Shown here: positions 10,191 through 21,476 of the stretch, piece by piece
Position numbering within the stretch: the first letter of the stretch is position 1
How the letters are laid out: every line of letters begins with the position of its first letter
Assembly (NCBI GenBank): GCA_946811695.1
Contig: OX328123.1
Coordinates: 121,733,118 to 121,797,117 of the forward strand
Source of the DNA: Gonocerus acuteangulatus
Lineage: Eukaryota; Arthropoda; Insecta; Hemiptera; Coreidae
DNA length: 64,000 nt
Reading direction: 5' to 3'
Notes under the pieces: model-generated
Told to the model about the DNA's origin: nothing
Database searches by the model: none
The model's input: only the letters and a program-made list of their open reading frames with translations
Made by a program: the position numbers and the translations under genes

Positions 10191-12240
10191 AAGCTCAAAA
10201 TGGTTAAGTATTTTCCTCGAACCGTCACTTTTGTTACCAATATAATAAGAACAAAAATATGTTTAAATCGTCACTCCAGAAGTTGTGAGATCCAAGAGCC
10301 CCTCGAAGGAATGAGTTTGACTGTAAACACCTAGGGCATCCTAGAGTTAAACTATGGGAAATGGGAGAAGATTGAGAATAATTCAATATTCTTTAAATAG
10401 TTTATACAGCTAAAAGGTTTATGAACAGAATAACGTAGTAAGAACACTTATTACGACCTAATTGGGTAATCTATATACTGGCACCTACTACCATTTTCTT
10501 GGTAGCATCTAATAAATGGTAACCAAAAATCACCTACAACAAGACAATCAATTTTGGCCAGTTATATCGAACTACTTAAACGAAAATATTCTTTAAGAAA
10601 AACTATTCTGGTATCGAAAGGTTACATAAGACACTCAGAAGCCTTGTAACTTCTAAATCAATATCTATTTCTTTCTCAAAAGGTAAAGATATTCTTTTAA
10701 TAAAATATAATTTTCTAGGACTTATAATAACAACATGTATTATAATAAGCATTCAGTTATTGAGGAAGTCATTTGAATTTAGTTAATTAATAAATGAAGG
10801 TCGAGAATGCAAATGGTGTTTAATCATTACTTTTTAATACAAATGGTTGTGCTTTTGTCAATACTGACGTCAAGAATTAAGAAGAAAACTATATTTTATA
10901 GCTCACTTTGCCATTAAGATCATTTAAAATTACTTTTTACACTAAAATATTAAGTTTATATTTGAAACCTGAATGAAGCATCAAAATACCAAATGACAAG
11001 AACGGCTTTAAATATTAAATAAAAGTTTGCTTTGTTTTCCCAAAATTACTTTCCCCATATTTTAGACAACATTTCTATATTTCTGAGTACACTAAACGTA
11101 TAAAACATAGTATAAAAATAAAAACGATTATTGATAATGCAGTGCAATAAATAAAATATTGTGTTGACTAAGACTTTTGAAAACCTAAGTAGTATAATAA
11201 TAAATTTTCATTCATAATGAAACAATTTTTCTATTTTTCAAATTCACCATTTGAGTTTTGTTTCAAGGAAGCAAACATTACAACCGGAAAGTTAATTAGT
11301 TACAGTGAAAAGCATTAATTTTAAGGGATAGATTTTGCTGGTTAACCAACACATCGCCGAATTTCAAGGAGCGAAAGAATAATTCCGGTCGCTGTATTGG
11401 TAACAGTCACACGCACGCACCCCAATATATATAAATTAATGTTTAATAAAAGACCAATGAACATTTGAACAAATGTTTCATAAATTCGAACTTGACAGCA
11501 CCGTCTGGCGTGTACTGTTATTGAAATGTGTTAAAAGTACTCATGCGGAAATCAAACTAACAATACAAGCGTAGAACATTTGAAACTGACTTCCTATACT
11601 GTAAAAGGTATTTTAATTCTCATCCGACATCAGAAGAGATAAGAACAAAAGTCTTTAGGTAATTCGAACAAGTTTGGAGGTACCTACTATAATCATGACT
11701 AGGAAATCAATGAGCTTGGAAGACCTTCACTAAAGCATAATATCTATGCCTTGATGAAGTTCATTTAAAGAAAGGTTGTTTTGACGAAAACCCGAAGTCA
11801 TAATTAGGCTTTCATCCAAGAAGACAATGGAAAAGAGCGAGATGAAAGAAAGCAGGGCAGGTAAAACCATGATAAAATGACTTGTCGAGGTTGGAAGGTT
11901 TTCTGAAATGAGCTACCTCCATCTCTTCCTTTGCAATACATCAAAACGGGTTCTGTAGACTCACAAAATCTGAAGAATTTTTTTATTTATAACCAACTGA
12001 CTGACTCATTTCAAAACAAAAAATATATATTCGAAGCCCTATAGGTACTGGTCCGATTTTGCTATATTTTATAACACATGAGTTCCAGTGGTCCCGAATG
12101 TTATATAGCTATATTCTTTAAAGAAAACAAGGATTATGTCTCACAAGGGCAAATTTCGTTATCGTATGGAGTGGGTTGCGATTTTTTTTTTTTTTTTAAA
12201 TATCTCAAAACCCCTGACCCTTCAGTAGCATCCCAACCAT
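10191..12240. other. Unassigned AT-rich DNA
   Basis: I find no open frame with family resemblance and no clear inverted or tandem repeat. The 11990-12180 part has phrases (ACTGGTCCGATTTTGCTATA) like those in dispersed arthropod repeats, but no ends can be set. Confidence 0.4.
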
Positions 12241-12467
12241 TGGAGCAAAAAGTGGAGAATAAAAGCCAATCCAGAAAAATGCAAACAGGTGACATTCACT
12301 CTCAATCGGAGATCACGCCCTTCTGTGTACCTCAAAAACACTCCACTACCAGAGTCTAACGAGGTTCGATATCTAGGATTATACCTTGACAGCCGACTGA
12401 CATGGAACCCTCACACAACCCTGACATGGCTCCAAGATAAACGTACCTTGCCGATCGTATTGTGGTC
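12241..12467 (+). pseudogene. Jockey-type LINE reverse transcriptase fragment
   Basis: Across two overlapping frames the sequence encodes NPEKCKQVTFTLNRRS, SVYLKNTPLPES and EVRYLGLYLDSRLTW. The phrase 'K-C-x-x-V-T-F-T-L ... V-x-Y-L-G-L-x-L-D-x-R-L-T-W' is the stretch after the YADD box in Jockey-clade LINEs. It is truncated on both sides, the frames are broken, and a MITE follows directly. Confidence 0.8.
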
Positions 12468-12751
12468 GTTGAAATCATGGGCGTTTATAAGGGGGGGGGG
12501 GCTGCAGCCCCCCCGGAATTTTCATTTGATAGTAAAAATGTGTCATAAAAACCTTAAAAATAAATTAAATAAGATTACTTAGTTAATAAAAAATAGTTTA
12601 TTTGAGGTGTAATAGCGTTTTAGTTGCCTAAAACTATTCCAAGCTCTACATTTTTCATATTCCATACCCCGGAAACGATCTCAGCCCCCCTCCCCCGAAA
12701 TTTTCCGAGCCCCTCCCGAAATGATTTCCAATATACGCCCATGGTTGAAAT
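12468..12751. mobile_element. hAT-type MITE with perfect 8-bp target duplication
   Basis: The element at 12476-12743 (268 bp) starts CATGGGCG and ends CGCCCATG, with subterminal G- and C-tracts. GTTGAAAT lies exactly on both sides (12468-12475 and 12744-12751). An 8-bp duplication is the hAT hallmark. It is inserted in or at the edge of the Jockey relic. Confidence 0.85.
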
Positions 12752-13410
12752 AATTGGTTACCCACCCTTGAAGTACTTTTGAATTAAACCCCCAAATACT
12801 TTATTATTTTTATTTTGTTTTAATTTTACTGTTATAATCAACTTGTATATTATCTGTGTCAACAAACTTGACGATTGTACTTAATATTTATGTGCAGATT
12901 TCAAATATACAAATGATAAAAAAAAAAAAATATTTCAAAAACGGTTGGGAAATTGTGGCAAGTGAAATGTGAACATGCAAACTTGTTTCCTTCTAAAGAA
13001 CCCTTTAAAAAACGTGGTCAAGACGATCTCCACCAGGGAATTAAGATTCGAATATTCTGGCCATCTAAGGCTCTAGCTGATGTGGATTTGTAAGTATTAA
13101 ACACTACTCTTCGATTCGATGTTGTTGTTTTCCGAAAATTACGGCAACTCATATTGAATTACTAAAACACATAACGCGAATCGATAAAAAGGTTTCATAA
13201 AAAAGATTGACGCAATAAAAAAGAGTCGGAATGATAATAATAAATAGTAGAATTGCAGTTATTCATAAATTGATCATTATGTACATCAGTAAAATGCTTT
13301 TATTATTTTTATTTATTACAGAGCACGCGAAAGTAGCGATTCACTCTTTTCCAAATGTTGGCGATAAGAAACCACTGAAAAAAAAATAAAGTAATAAAAA
13401 GTTCCACGTG

Positions 13411-13416
<6 letters not shown>
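12752..13416. other. Mostly unassigned AT-rich DNA
   Basis: Apart from the exon-like stretch at 12963-13091, I see nothing recognisable. An A13 run lies near 12918. Confidence 0.4.
12963..13091 (+). other. Exon-like open stretch ending in a GTAAGT donor
   Basis: A frame open from 12920 reads KCEHANLFPSKEPFKKRGQD and then IFWPSKALADVD, ending at GATTT followed by GTAAGT at 13092. The residue mix looks coding and the donor is canonical. The acceptor is weak: only AG at 12961-12962, with no clear pyrimidine tract. It could be a host exon, a piece of a transposase, or chance. I recognise no family. Confidence 0.25.

Positions 13417-13465
<49 letters not shown>
13417..13465 (+). repeat. (TA)n microsatellite
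   Basis: A pure TA run adjoining the left end of the 2.2-kb palindromic element, which probably inserted into it. Confidence 0.95.
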
Positions 13466-13468
<3 letters not shown>

Positions 13469-14053
13469 GGTGTTCAAAACTGATTGACACCACCCTTTTT
13501 TCCACAATTTTTGAAATTTAAAAACTTGGTGGGTCTTAACGTGGTCGAATGACCTTTCATTGGACCTAATGCATGACCCCTCAACTTTCTCCAGAAACCT
13601 TAACTCTGGAATCTCCAATGGAAAGGGGTTATTTTTATGACGGATTATTGTAGAGAATTGAATTTTATGTCGATTTTATATCGGTCAATTTTCCGCTAAA
13701 GCGCACCAATGAGTAACAAAAACGTAGTCGAAGATTAGATTTTCTTTCCAAAAAGTACCTTTAAATGCCTAAAATGTTAATAGGAATGGAGCAAAACACA
13801 CTTTTGTTTTTGAAGTTTTCAGAAAAGTTTATGATCAACGTGGTCTACGCTTCCGTAAAACTTACTAAACATTTCATAAACTATTTTTGCTCCACCTAGT
13901 TTTGGATTTAAGAACGTTTGAAGACAAAATCAAATTCAATTACTTTATAAAGGCATTAAAATAATAAATTTAAAGCAATAGAACTCACCTAATGATTAGA
14001 ATTTCGTAGTATTTTTAATTGTGTTGGACGAATTTTATTTCGTTTTTGTTTTT

Positions 14054-14160
14054 GACGGCGCCTTGACATCTAGGCCATTAGCGCCGACATCCAGGGTGCA
14101 GCGAGGAATTTTCCCAACGAGCAGCGTGATGAGAAAATTCCTGTCGCCGCACATTGGGGT
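14054..14160 (-). repeat. SINE 3' half in the left palindrome arm
   Basis: The segment carries the same 3' module as the SINEs at 25260-25458 and 48981-49144: on the minus strand GAATTTTCTCATC, TTGGGAAAATTCCTCGCTGC and GATGTCGGCGCTAATGG. The tRNA-like head is missing. The mirror copy is at 14812-14915. Confidence 0.7.
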
Positions 14161-14811
14161 CAAACTACTTTTCGTGTTTCAAAAAAGGCTCCAGCATCCA
14201 AATCTTAATGAGTTTTTAATGCATTTTTTTAAATTGGAAGCAAATAAAATTTAGTTTTTTGTTTCTCCTGTTTATTAAATTACATGTAAATAATTCATGA
14301 ACTTGTACAATCAAATATAAAATAACATTTTATTTTTCATCTAACTTTATATCAGCACTGATAAAGTTGAAATTAAACATTCAAACCCTGATGAGACTTG
14401 GAAAAAATCAAAATTGATTATCAACTCATTCAAAAATCACATTATTTCAATAATTCTCTTCCTTGAATTATGATAAATTTACGTTTTACTTGGAAAAAAT
14501 CAAACTGACGTCTTTAGTCTGATTTTTTCCAAGTCTAATCTAGATTTGAATGTTTAATTTCAACGATATCAACGCTGATATTAAGTTTGATGAAAAATAA
14601 AATATTATTCTATGTTTGATTGTAAATGTTTGTGAATTTTTTACACGTAATTTAATAAACAGTGCAAAGAGCGGAAACAAAAAACAAAAATCTGGTCTGA
14701 CAAGGCTGTTCTATATTTTAGTAGCTTTAATTTTTTTTAAAAAATGCATTCAAATCGGTTATGATTTGGAGGCTGTAGCCTTTTTAGATCACGAAAAGTA
14801 GTTTGGCCCCA

Positions 14812-14915
14812 CTGTGCGGTGACAGGAGACCACTGTGCGGCATCACACTGCACGTTGGGAAAATTCCTCGCTGCACCCGGGATGTCGGCGCTAATGGCCT
14901 AGATTAGGCGCCGTA
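14812..14915 (+). repeat. SINE 3' half in the right palindrome arm
   Basis: Mirror image of 14054-14160, ending GGCGCCGTAAAAAAA, with the poly-A tail then expanding into A-rich low-complexity DNA at 14917-15017. Its presence at the same place in both arms shows that the arms arose by inverted duplication after the SINE had inserted, or are kept alike by gene conversion. Confidence 0.7.
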
Positions 14916-14986
14916 AAAAAAAAAAAATAATATAAATATAAAATAATAATATAAATAATAATATATAAAAAAAATAATATAAATAA

Positions 14987-15019
<33 letters not shown>

Positions 15020-15689
15020 GTCGGACACAAAAAAAAATACTATGAAATTCTAATCATTAGGTGAGTTCTATTGCTAAAAATTTATTATTTTAATGCCTTT
15101 ATAAGGTAATTGAATTTGATTCTGTCTTCAAACGTTCTTAAATCCAAAACTAGGTGGAGCAAAAATAGATTAGGAAATGTTTATTAAGTTTTACTGAAAC
15201 GTAGATCACACTTTTCTGAAAACTTCAAAAACAAAAGTGTGTTTTATTCCATTCCTATTAACATTTTATGCATTATAAAGGTACTTATTAGAAAGTAAAT
15301 TAATCCTCTACAACGTTTATATTAACTACTTTCTTCATTACGGGCATAATTTCTTCGTTATTGGCAGAACATTGACCAAAAACGAGGGTTTTGTCAGTTT
15401 TTAGCAATTTTTTACTCATTGGAGCGCTTTAGCGAAAAAATGACAGATATAAAATCGACATAAAATTCAATTCTCTACAATAATCCGTCATAAAAATAAC
15501 CCCCTTCCATTGGAGATTCCAGAGTTAGGGTCTCTGGAGAGGAACTGGAGAAAGTTGAGGGGTCTTGCATTAGGTCCAAAGAAAGCTCATTTGAACACGT
15601 TTAGACCAACCAAGTTTCGTTTTTAAATTTCAAAAATTGTGGGAAAAAAGGGGGGTGTCAATCGAGTTTTGAACACCCTGTGTATATAT

Positions 15690-16665
15690 ATATTAGACAA
15701 ATTTTCCTAGCAAAATACAGTGCCAATTACTTTACTTCATGGTAAGTTACACATGTTTTTATAAATTCTACAATGCGTGGCTGCTAAATGTAATTGTACA
15801 TGTTAGTATCTTTGAGGTGCTTGATTATTGTGTTTATGTGTGGACTTTCATCCGTTCATTCAGGCCGTTTGAAAGGTGTATGCTGTCCCGTTTTTGGCAA
15901 TCAGTTAGTATGTGTTTAATAGTCAAGTTAGTGCTGGAAAATTGCACAAACTGGTCCGTCCTTTCTCTTCATTAAATGGCGATGTGACAGTAACGAATGC
16001 TCGATACGCAATCTCATAATGACTAGTTCTCTTCGGGTCAGTCTCCTGATAGATTGCCCATGCACATACAGTTTTCTTAATTTCTCTTAATTTGTTGTAT
16101 TGTATGTTAGTCCATGTTTTTTTATATTCGTTTTGTAACTATGTTGTTATGTTCGTGTGTAAATCTTGTATAGTCAGTTCTTCCACGTCCACTGTACATT
16201 TTTCTATTACCTGTTTAGGAGTTTTGTCAGCATCTGTGTTCCCTGTGATGTCCATGTGCCCGGGTATCTACAGAAGGACTACTTGTATGCGTTAAGTTTG
16301 AAAGTGTTGTATTGTTGAAATATCTCTGTCATTAGTTTGTGAGTCTGGTATACGTTAGTGAGGGAGAGTAGAGAACTTAGTAATATCTCTGTCATTAGTT
16401 TGTGAGTCTGGTATACGTTAGTGAGGGAGAGTAGAGAACTTAGTAATATCTCTGTCATTAGTTTGTGAGTCTGGTATACGTTAGTGAGGGAGAGTAGAGA
16501 ACTTAGTGAATCAGAACATATAATAATTATTTATAATAATTATATAATTTCTTATTTGGAACTATAGGTACATGTTTAATTCCAAAAGTATTGGCTGCAA
16601 TTCAGATGAAAAAAACCGGTTGATTTAATGTTTAATTTAATGCCAAATTGAGAATTAATACCAAA
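15690..16665 (-). pseudogene. LI (I-type LINE) relic, RNase H to C-terminus
   Basis: Compared with the better LI copy at 37247-41166, the minus strand here matches the RNase H region (GIKLN, ICSDSLSSLL, the LWIPGHMDI block near 16245), then the EIKKTVC segment and the Cys/His knuckle region near 15950, then the 3' untranslated region down to about 15690. Frames are broken throughout. A 63-bp segment within RNase H is triplicated (16318-16508). The relic abuts the right end of the palindromic element. Confidence 0.85.
16318..16508. repeat. Three tandem copies of a 63-bp unit inside an LI relic
   Basis: The unit starting TATCTCTGTCATTAGTTTG occurs at 16321, 16384 and 16447, almost identical each time. 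On the minus strand each copy encodes 21 residues equivalent to LSSLLSL...LMTEIF of the LI RNase H, so the triplication is a multiple of three codons in a dead gene. Confidence 0.9.
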
Positions 16666-16963
16666 TTTAAAATGCTTTTAACAAATTAAAGAACATTAAG
16701 ATTCTAATCTTAATAAACATCTCTTCCTGGTATTCATATTCCCTCATACATTCTAAAATCCTGTTACGTGATCGTTCTTCTTTTGCATGGATTAATTACT
16801 TTAATACCTGATTATGAAATATCATGCTCTGAATAAAATATGGCTTTTTACATTTTCACATTTCAACAAATTCCTATTTTTCTACTACTTTTTCTCTTCG
16901 GGCCGATCTGTTGCTTGATGACCGACAAATTCAGTTTTCTTTATTAATCTTAATGTTTGTTTT

Positions 16964-17087
16964 AGCACATTCCTCCGAAGGAAAGTACCTATTGAGGTTG
17001 CACTCATGACGGAATTTTTCAAAAATTTCTTCAAATCTTTATCGATCCTACCTAGACACCAAAAATGACCCCCGTCAAAATTTATAA

Positions 17088-17183
<96 letters not shown>

Positions 17184-18072
17184 TGTTAACACGATAGCGG
17201 CCAGAGTTTTTGTTTTTTCGTAATGAAACTTGGTATATAGCGTTCAATTAGCAAACGATTGAACGAATTCGTAATCCAACAAAATCGGTCAAACGGAAGG
17301 GGCGGTTTACCCCGGACCCAAAACACTAATTTGACCATGCACCCTGCAGGTTTTGATATATTTCAACGAAACTTGGTATTCGTAGTATTAATCTACAGAG
17401 AAAAATCGGTTGTAAAAATACTCAGTAACTAAATCGGTTCATTAGGAGGGGGGGGGGGTTACTCCGGACGCACATTACCAATTCGCCACTACCAGCCGTA
17501 ATTGTTGTTATATTTCGACGAAACTCAGTATTCATAGTGGTAATCTATAGAGGAAAATGGGCTGTAAAAATAAACTAAATCGGTTCATTAGGAGGGGGGG
17601 GGGGGGGTTTACTCCGAACCCAAATTACTAATATACTCATACCGGTCGTAATTTCTGCTGTATTTTAACGAAACACGGTATACGTCGTAGGTAACTCACG
17701 AGATAGAAGTTTTGTAAAAATGAGCTAAATCGGTCAATCGGAAAGGGGGGTTTACTATGTAATATATTTCAATAGAATAGCCCACCAGACGTAGGTTCGC
17801 AAGGCCGCCGCAAGGAGCGCTTTCTACCACTGGTGGGCCTCTATCCTGTTCCTGCGTCAGCTCAAAAGACGAAAATATGAAGTTTTCATCTATGGATAAA
17901 CATAACTCTGGAAGCAAATGAATTACAAAGTTAATAGTTACTCATTTCAAAATTAAAAGAGAACTATTCATGTTATTTATATAGGATATTTTAAGCAAAT
18001 TATTCTGGAAAGCAGTCTGCACTACCCAAATTCTGAGGAAAGTGCTTAGTTATGCACCTCCTGCGTGACGGA
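16964..18072 (+). mobile_element. Helentron-like element, family H1, copy B
   Basis: The copy starts AGCACATTCCTCCG after TTGTTTT and ends CTCCTGCGTGACGGA before CTTTGTGTG. Internally it has a (CT)n-(TA)n-(TG)n compound microsatellite at 17090-17181, the GTTAACACGATAGCGGCCAG block, and the tandem subrepeats with G-runs. Unlike copy A it retains a less AT-rich segment of about 120 bp at 17775-17895 that is also in copy C. Confidence 0.75.
17090..17181 (+). repeat. Compound (CT)n-(TA)n-(TG)n microsatellite in H1 copy B
   Basis: Three dinucleotide blocks follow each other at the place where copies A and C carry (TA)n, which shows turnover of the internal microsatellite. Confidence 0.95.
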
Positions 18073-18073
18073 C

Positions 18074-18107
<34 letters not shown>
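18073..18107 (+). repeat. (TG)n microsatellite
   Basis: A TG run immediately after the 3' end of H1 copy B. Confidence 0.95.
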
Positions 18108-18109
<2 letters not shown>

Positions 18110-18355
18110 CGTCCAAGTGTTTTCCTACGCATTTTGTAAGACTTGTAGTGTCAGTTCTCCCACGTCTACTGAACATTTTTCTGTTCCTTGTTTAGCATAC
18201 TGTTGGCTTCTATGTTTACTGGGATATCAATGTGCCCGGGTATCCACAGAAGAACGACTTGTATGCTGGAAGTTTGTAGGTCTTGTATTTCTTGAAATAT
18301 CTCTGTTATTTGTTTGTGTGTGTGTGTGTGTGTTTGTGTGTGTGCGCGCGCGCGT

Positions 18356-18386
<31 letters not shown>

Positions 18387-18469
18387 TGAGTGAGTGAGTG
18401 AGTGAGAGAGTGAGAGAGTGAGTGAGTGAGTGAGTGAGTGAGTGAGTGAGTGAGTGAGTGAGTGAGTGA

Positions 18470-18538
<69 letters not shown>

Positions 18539-18765
18539 GTATATGTCAATGAGAGAATGTAGAGAACTTATAATGATTGTCTTATTTGGAACTGTAGTTA
18601 TAGATCTTAAAGCCGAAAGTACTCCCTATAATTCGGCTGAAAAATAGGATGATTTGTAGTTTAATTTAATGCCAAATTTAGAATTCTCTATCATAGCTGC
18701 TTATCCAGCGCCTTCACTAGATTTTGAACCGTCTGTAAAGGGTGAGCGTGCATTGGCATCCTACG
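18108..18765 (-). pseudogene. LI relic, RNase H region, split by microsatellites
   Basis: On the minus strand the sequence encodes FTDGSKSSEG near 18745, GIKLN, the ITTVPNKTIII block near 18590, and QVVLLWIPGHIDIPV near 18230, all matching the LI RNase H, with stops in between. A long TG/TGAG expansion at 18308-18538 interrupts it just after the EIFQ segment. It probably belongs to the same copy as 19350-19930. Confidence 0.85.
18308..18538 (+). repeat. Compound (TG)n-(TGAG)n-(TG)n microsatellite
   Basis: About 230 bp of TG and GTGA repeats with a short CGCGCG block, at the same LI position that is triplicated at 16318-16508. Confidence 0.95.
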
Positions 18766-19349
18766 ATAGAAGGTAATTAATCTCATTTTTCATAAAATTG
18801 TTTATAAAGGGCGATATTTGTATTAAATTTTGTGTTAATTTTTATGTTCTTCTCCTCAGTAAATCTGGTGGCGCCCTAAGTACTTAGGAGTGGTTAGTAG
18901 ATCTGTTTTCGCGATATCATCATTAAAAAATGAAAATCGTGAAAAAATCATTATTATTTGTTTTCAATGATATTAACCACATTAGGGTTACTTGGGGTGC
19001 TGATTTTAAATCTGCTATTATTTTTGGTAAAAAAAAAAGAAAAAAGTATAATACTAGTTCACTTGAAAACGTAAGCATATTTTTAAATATTTTTGACGAA
19101 ATATAAATTATTATTTAACGATTATAATTTTCTTTTAATCTACTCTAAAAAACAAATGAATTGGTGAAAGAATCATGTCGATATAATTTTCTAAACTCGA
19201 TAAAAAAATAAAGCATTTTCAATCTATTTTTCTCTATGCGGCTCCTAAGGCGCATTGGACGGAACGCTCGGACACGTTTCGACTATTTTTCGATATAGAA
19301 TCACCAGAAAAAAATTGGTCCAGATCGGTGACCCCATCGCTGTATACTC
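18766..19349. other. Unassigned DNA inside an LI relic
   Basis: This stretch separates two LI segments that are only about 230 bp apart in the better copy, so it is probably an insertion. It holds AT-rich DNA and a CTCGGACACGTTTCGACTATT phrase similar to one near 3420, with no defined ends. Confidence 0.4.
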
Positions 19350-19930
19350 CCCTTGTTAGCTATAAATGGGTCAGCGTACTTAAAAACTTGAGTTTTGTGT
19401 AAAATTGTAAACAAAATTTCTGATGCCTGTACATCAATGGTGGCTCGCTCGCTTCGATAAACAAGCTGGCAAATGGACTAGATTTGAATGCACCTGTCGC
19501 TATTTTGATTCCTGTTTTATGTTTCGGGTCTAACAATTTTAATGATCTTTTATTCGCAGACAATATGTTAGGCAGCCATAACCCAGAACCTGGTATATGC
19601 TCTATAGAAAGTTAGCATAGAACATCTGTCAGCAACCAATTTTGTCTTTCTAGGAATCCTAAATAAATTAAGCGACCTTTTACATTTATTGAGTTCTTTT
19701 AAGAAGGGAAGCCAAGTCAGACACCGATCCAACGCCATCCCAAGAAATGTGATTGTATTTACAACTGGAAAATTGTGAATATACAATTGCAAACGTAGTG
19801 CGATATTCAAATTGGTAACAAGATAAGTTAAGAATAAATCCGAAACTCCTAAGAAAAAATCTAGTTTTCAATTTCCCGAGACAACGATTATAGATATAGC
19901 CATAAAATTGTTTCATCAAATCCCCCACGT
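19350..19930 (-). pseudogene. LI relic, end of reverse transcriptase domain
   Basis: Minus-strand fragments read TITFLGMALDRCLTWLPFLK, DRCSMLTFYRAYTR, KRSLKLLDPKHKTGIKIATG and EASEPPLMYRHQKFCLQF. They match LI residues between the YADD box and RNase H in order, with several frame breaks. Confidence 0.85.
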
Positions 19931-20057
19931 CTAATTACTTATAAATTGTGTACTTGGAAGCCTACATTTACGAAAAAACATGGATGATGTCTTCTGGTTA
20001 ACGAACTTGACCTTTCAAACAACAAAATATGTTTGTAAAAAAACAGTTTCTTTTTTC

Positions 20058-20136
<79 letters not shown>

Positions 20137-20137
<1 letters not shown>

Positions 20138-21330
20138 ACGGGGTAGCCCCAAAGTAGTGTTTAAAATATTTATAAAAAATTCTATTCTGAGCAAAAACGT
20201 TATTATCAACATGAGTCCGAAAATGCTTTCTGGGCGTGCTGGAGCTAAAACAACGTGTTTCAGACTCCAAATCCGGTAACTGCTCAACATGTGATGTTGG
20301 GGAGAAAACCTTCATATAAATGTTCTAAGCCATTAAATTCTGTACATTTTGGGTACCCAGGAATCTAATTTTGCATCACGGGATCTGGAGATTCGACTGG
20401 TCTTTCTTTCATAATTATTGTTTTCCCAGCGTTCATCAAGGCTCCCTGTGGTGATTCAGTTATACTTATGGTCGAATCGCTGCGTTGGAAAAACACTGAT
20501 ATGCGCAACGAATCTCCGTATCCTATGATGCAAAATTAGATTCCTTGGTACCAAAATGTGCAAAATTTAGTGGCCCACATCTTTCATGTGAAGCGTATTT
20601 TTCTCTAACATCAGATCATCCTGTCGGCATTTAGAGCTTGAATATGGACAAATACTAGCTGACAATAAACTCCGGACAATAAAAAACACAATTGACGTTT
20701 GGCCTTCTATTATTGGACCATTAAGGATTGGAGATTAAGGATTGGACATACTCGACTAACTCAAGAATACCTTATGACAAGACGGGATAAATCTTTATGC
20801 AGTATATGTCATAAAGAACTTACGATCAAACACTTACTGACAGTCTGCGAAAGACGATGCAATGCAATATCTGGAATTATATGCAGGAACTCCTAGGCAA
20901 TGTTAGCCAGTAAATCAACATTATACTGACCTTCCTCAAATACACCGGACTATATATTATATAGTTCCGGTCTTATTTGATGACAATAATTACTGTTGAC
21001 TTAAAAATACCATTATAATTCCATAAATACAAAGCACAATTTATCGGTGAATCTATTCACACAATGTCTTTTACTGTTAAAATTTTATACAATTACATTA
21101 GCTATGCTGATTTCCTAGAATGAATGGTTCAGAGGATATTGTTCTTTGTGTTGATCGCCAATTAAGCAGGACACATCAAATAAATAAATAAAGAAAGCTT
21201 CAAAAAATCCAAAGCTCCAACGCGTCCAGGAAGTATTTTCGGGCTCATGTTGATAGGGACGTCTTTGCATAGAATCGATTTCCTATTAGTAGGTACCTTG
21301 AAACTTTCAACACTACTTTGGACCAGCCTG
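20137..21330. mobile_element. Inverted-repeat element with CCAAAGTAGTG ends
   Basis: The left end has CCCCAAAGTAGTGTTTAAA and the inverse of the right end reads GGTCCAAAGTAGTGTTGAAA. The arms continue with CATGAGTCCGAAAAT / CATGAGCCCGAAAAT. A further inner inverted pair lies at about 20340-20385 and 20535-20580 (AATCTAATTTTGCATCA and its inverse). An LI 3' fragment sits in the right arm. No transposase is seen. Confidence 0.65.
20690..21185 (+). mobile_element. 5'-truncated LI copy, C-terminal knuckle and 3' untranslated region
   Basis: The plus strand encodes RLRIGHTRLTQEYLMTRRDK and the knuckle CSICHKELTIKHLLTVC (C-x2-C-x7-H-x4-C), matching the LI C-terminus, and ends in an AAATAAATAAATAAAG tail. 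The coding frame breaks after the knuckle. It lies in the right arm of the surrounding inverted-repeat element. Confidence 0.85.
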
Positions 21331-21476
21331 TATACATTTATATACCCCCGTTATTTTCTTAATCTATGAGTTCTGAAACGTGGGCTAGTCGGGACTTTCG
21401 GATTGCGTCTTGAGTAAGTGAAATTCATAAGCAGTTTTCCTCCGTGGGGAGAGAGGTAGGAAACGCGCTAAAGAGC

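Larger units (their letters stand above)
13466..15680. mobile_element. 2.2-kb near-palindromic fold-back element with CAGGGTGTTC ends
   Basis: The left terminus CAGGGTGTTCAAAAC and the right terminus GTTTTGAACACCCTG are inverse. Inverted similarity runs through the whole element to a centre near 14480: matching blocks include CAATTCTCTACAATAATCCG / 13645, the CTAATGATTAGAATTTC pair near 13990 and 15045, the SINE-like segments near 14060-14150 and 14820-14910, and AATGTTTAATTTCAAC near 14370 and 14550. There is no transposase frame. TATA-rich DNA flanks both ends. If transcribed it would fold into a hairpin with arms of about 1 kb. Confidence 0.8.
19935..21476 (+). mobile_element. Helentron-like element, family H2, copy split by an inverted-repeat element
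   Basis: The left part has TCTGGTTAACGAACTTGACC and runs into (TA)n at 20064-20127. The right part resumes at 21331 with ACCCCCGTTATTTTC, GTTCTGAAACG and the terminal hairpin ending AACGCGCTAAA. This is the H2 order seen uninterrupted at 25931-26691. The intervening 20137-21330 is a separate element that entered the (TA)n tract. Confidence 0.7.

Noticed and set aside
18508..18538. CRISPR or designed tandem array
   Set aside because: The regular periodicity is a simple TG dinucleotide repeat, without spacers.
18166..18549. Open frames rich in Thr-His or Cys-Val across 18075-18549
   Set aside because: They are translations of (TG)n and (TGAG)n microsatellites inside an LI relic.
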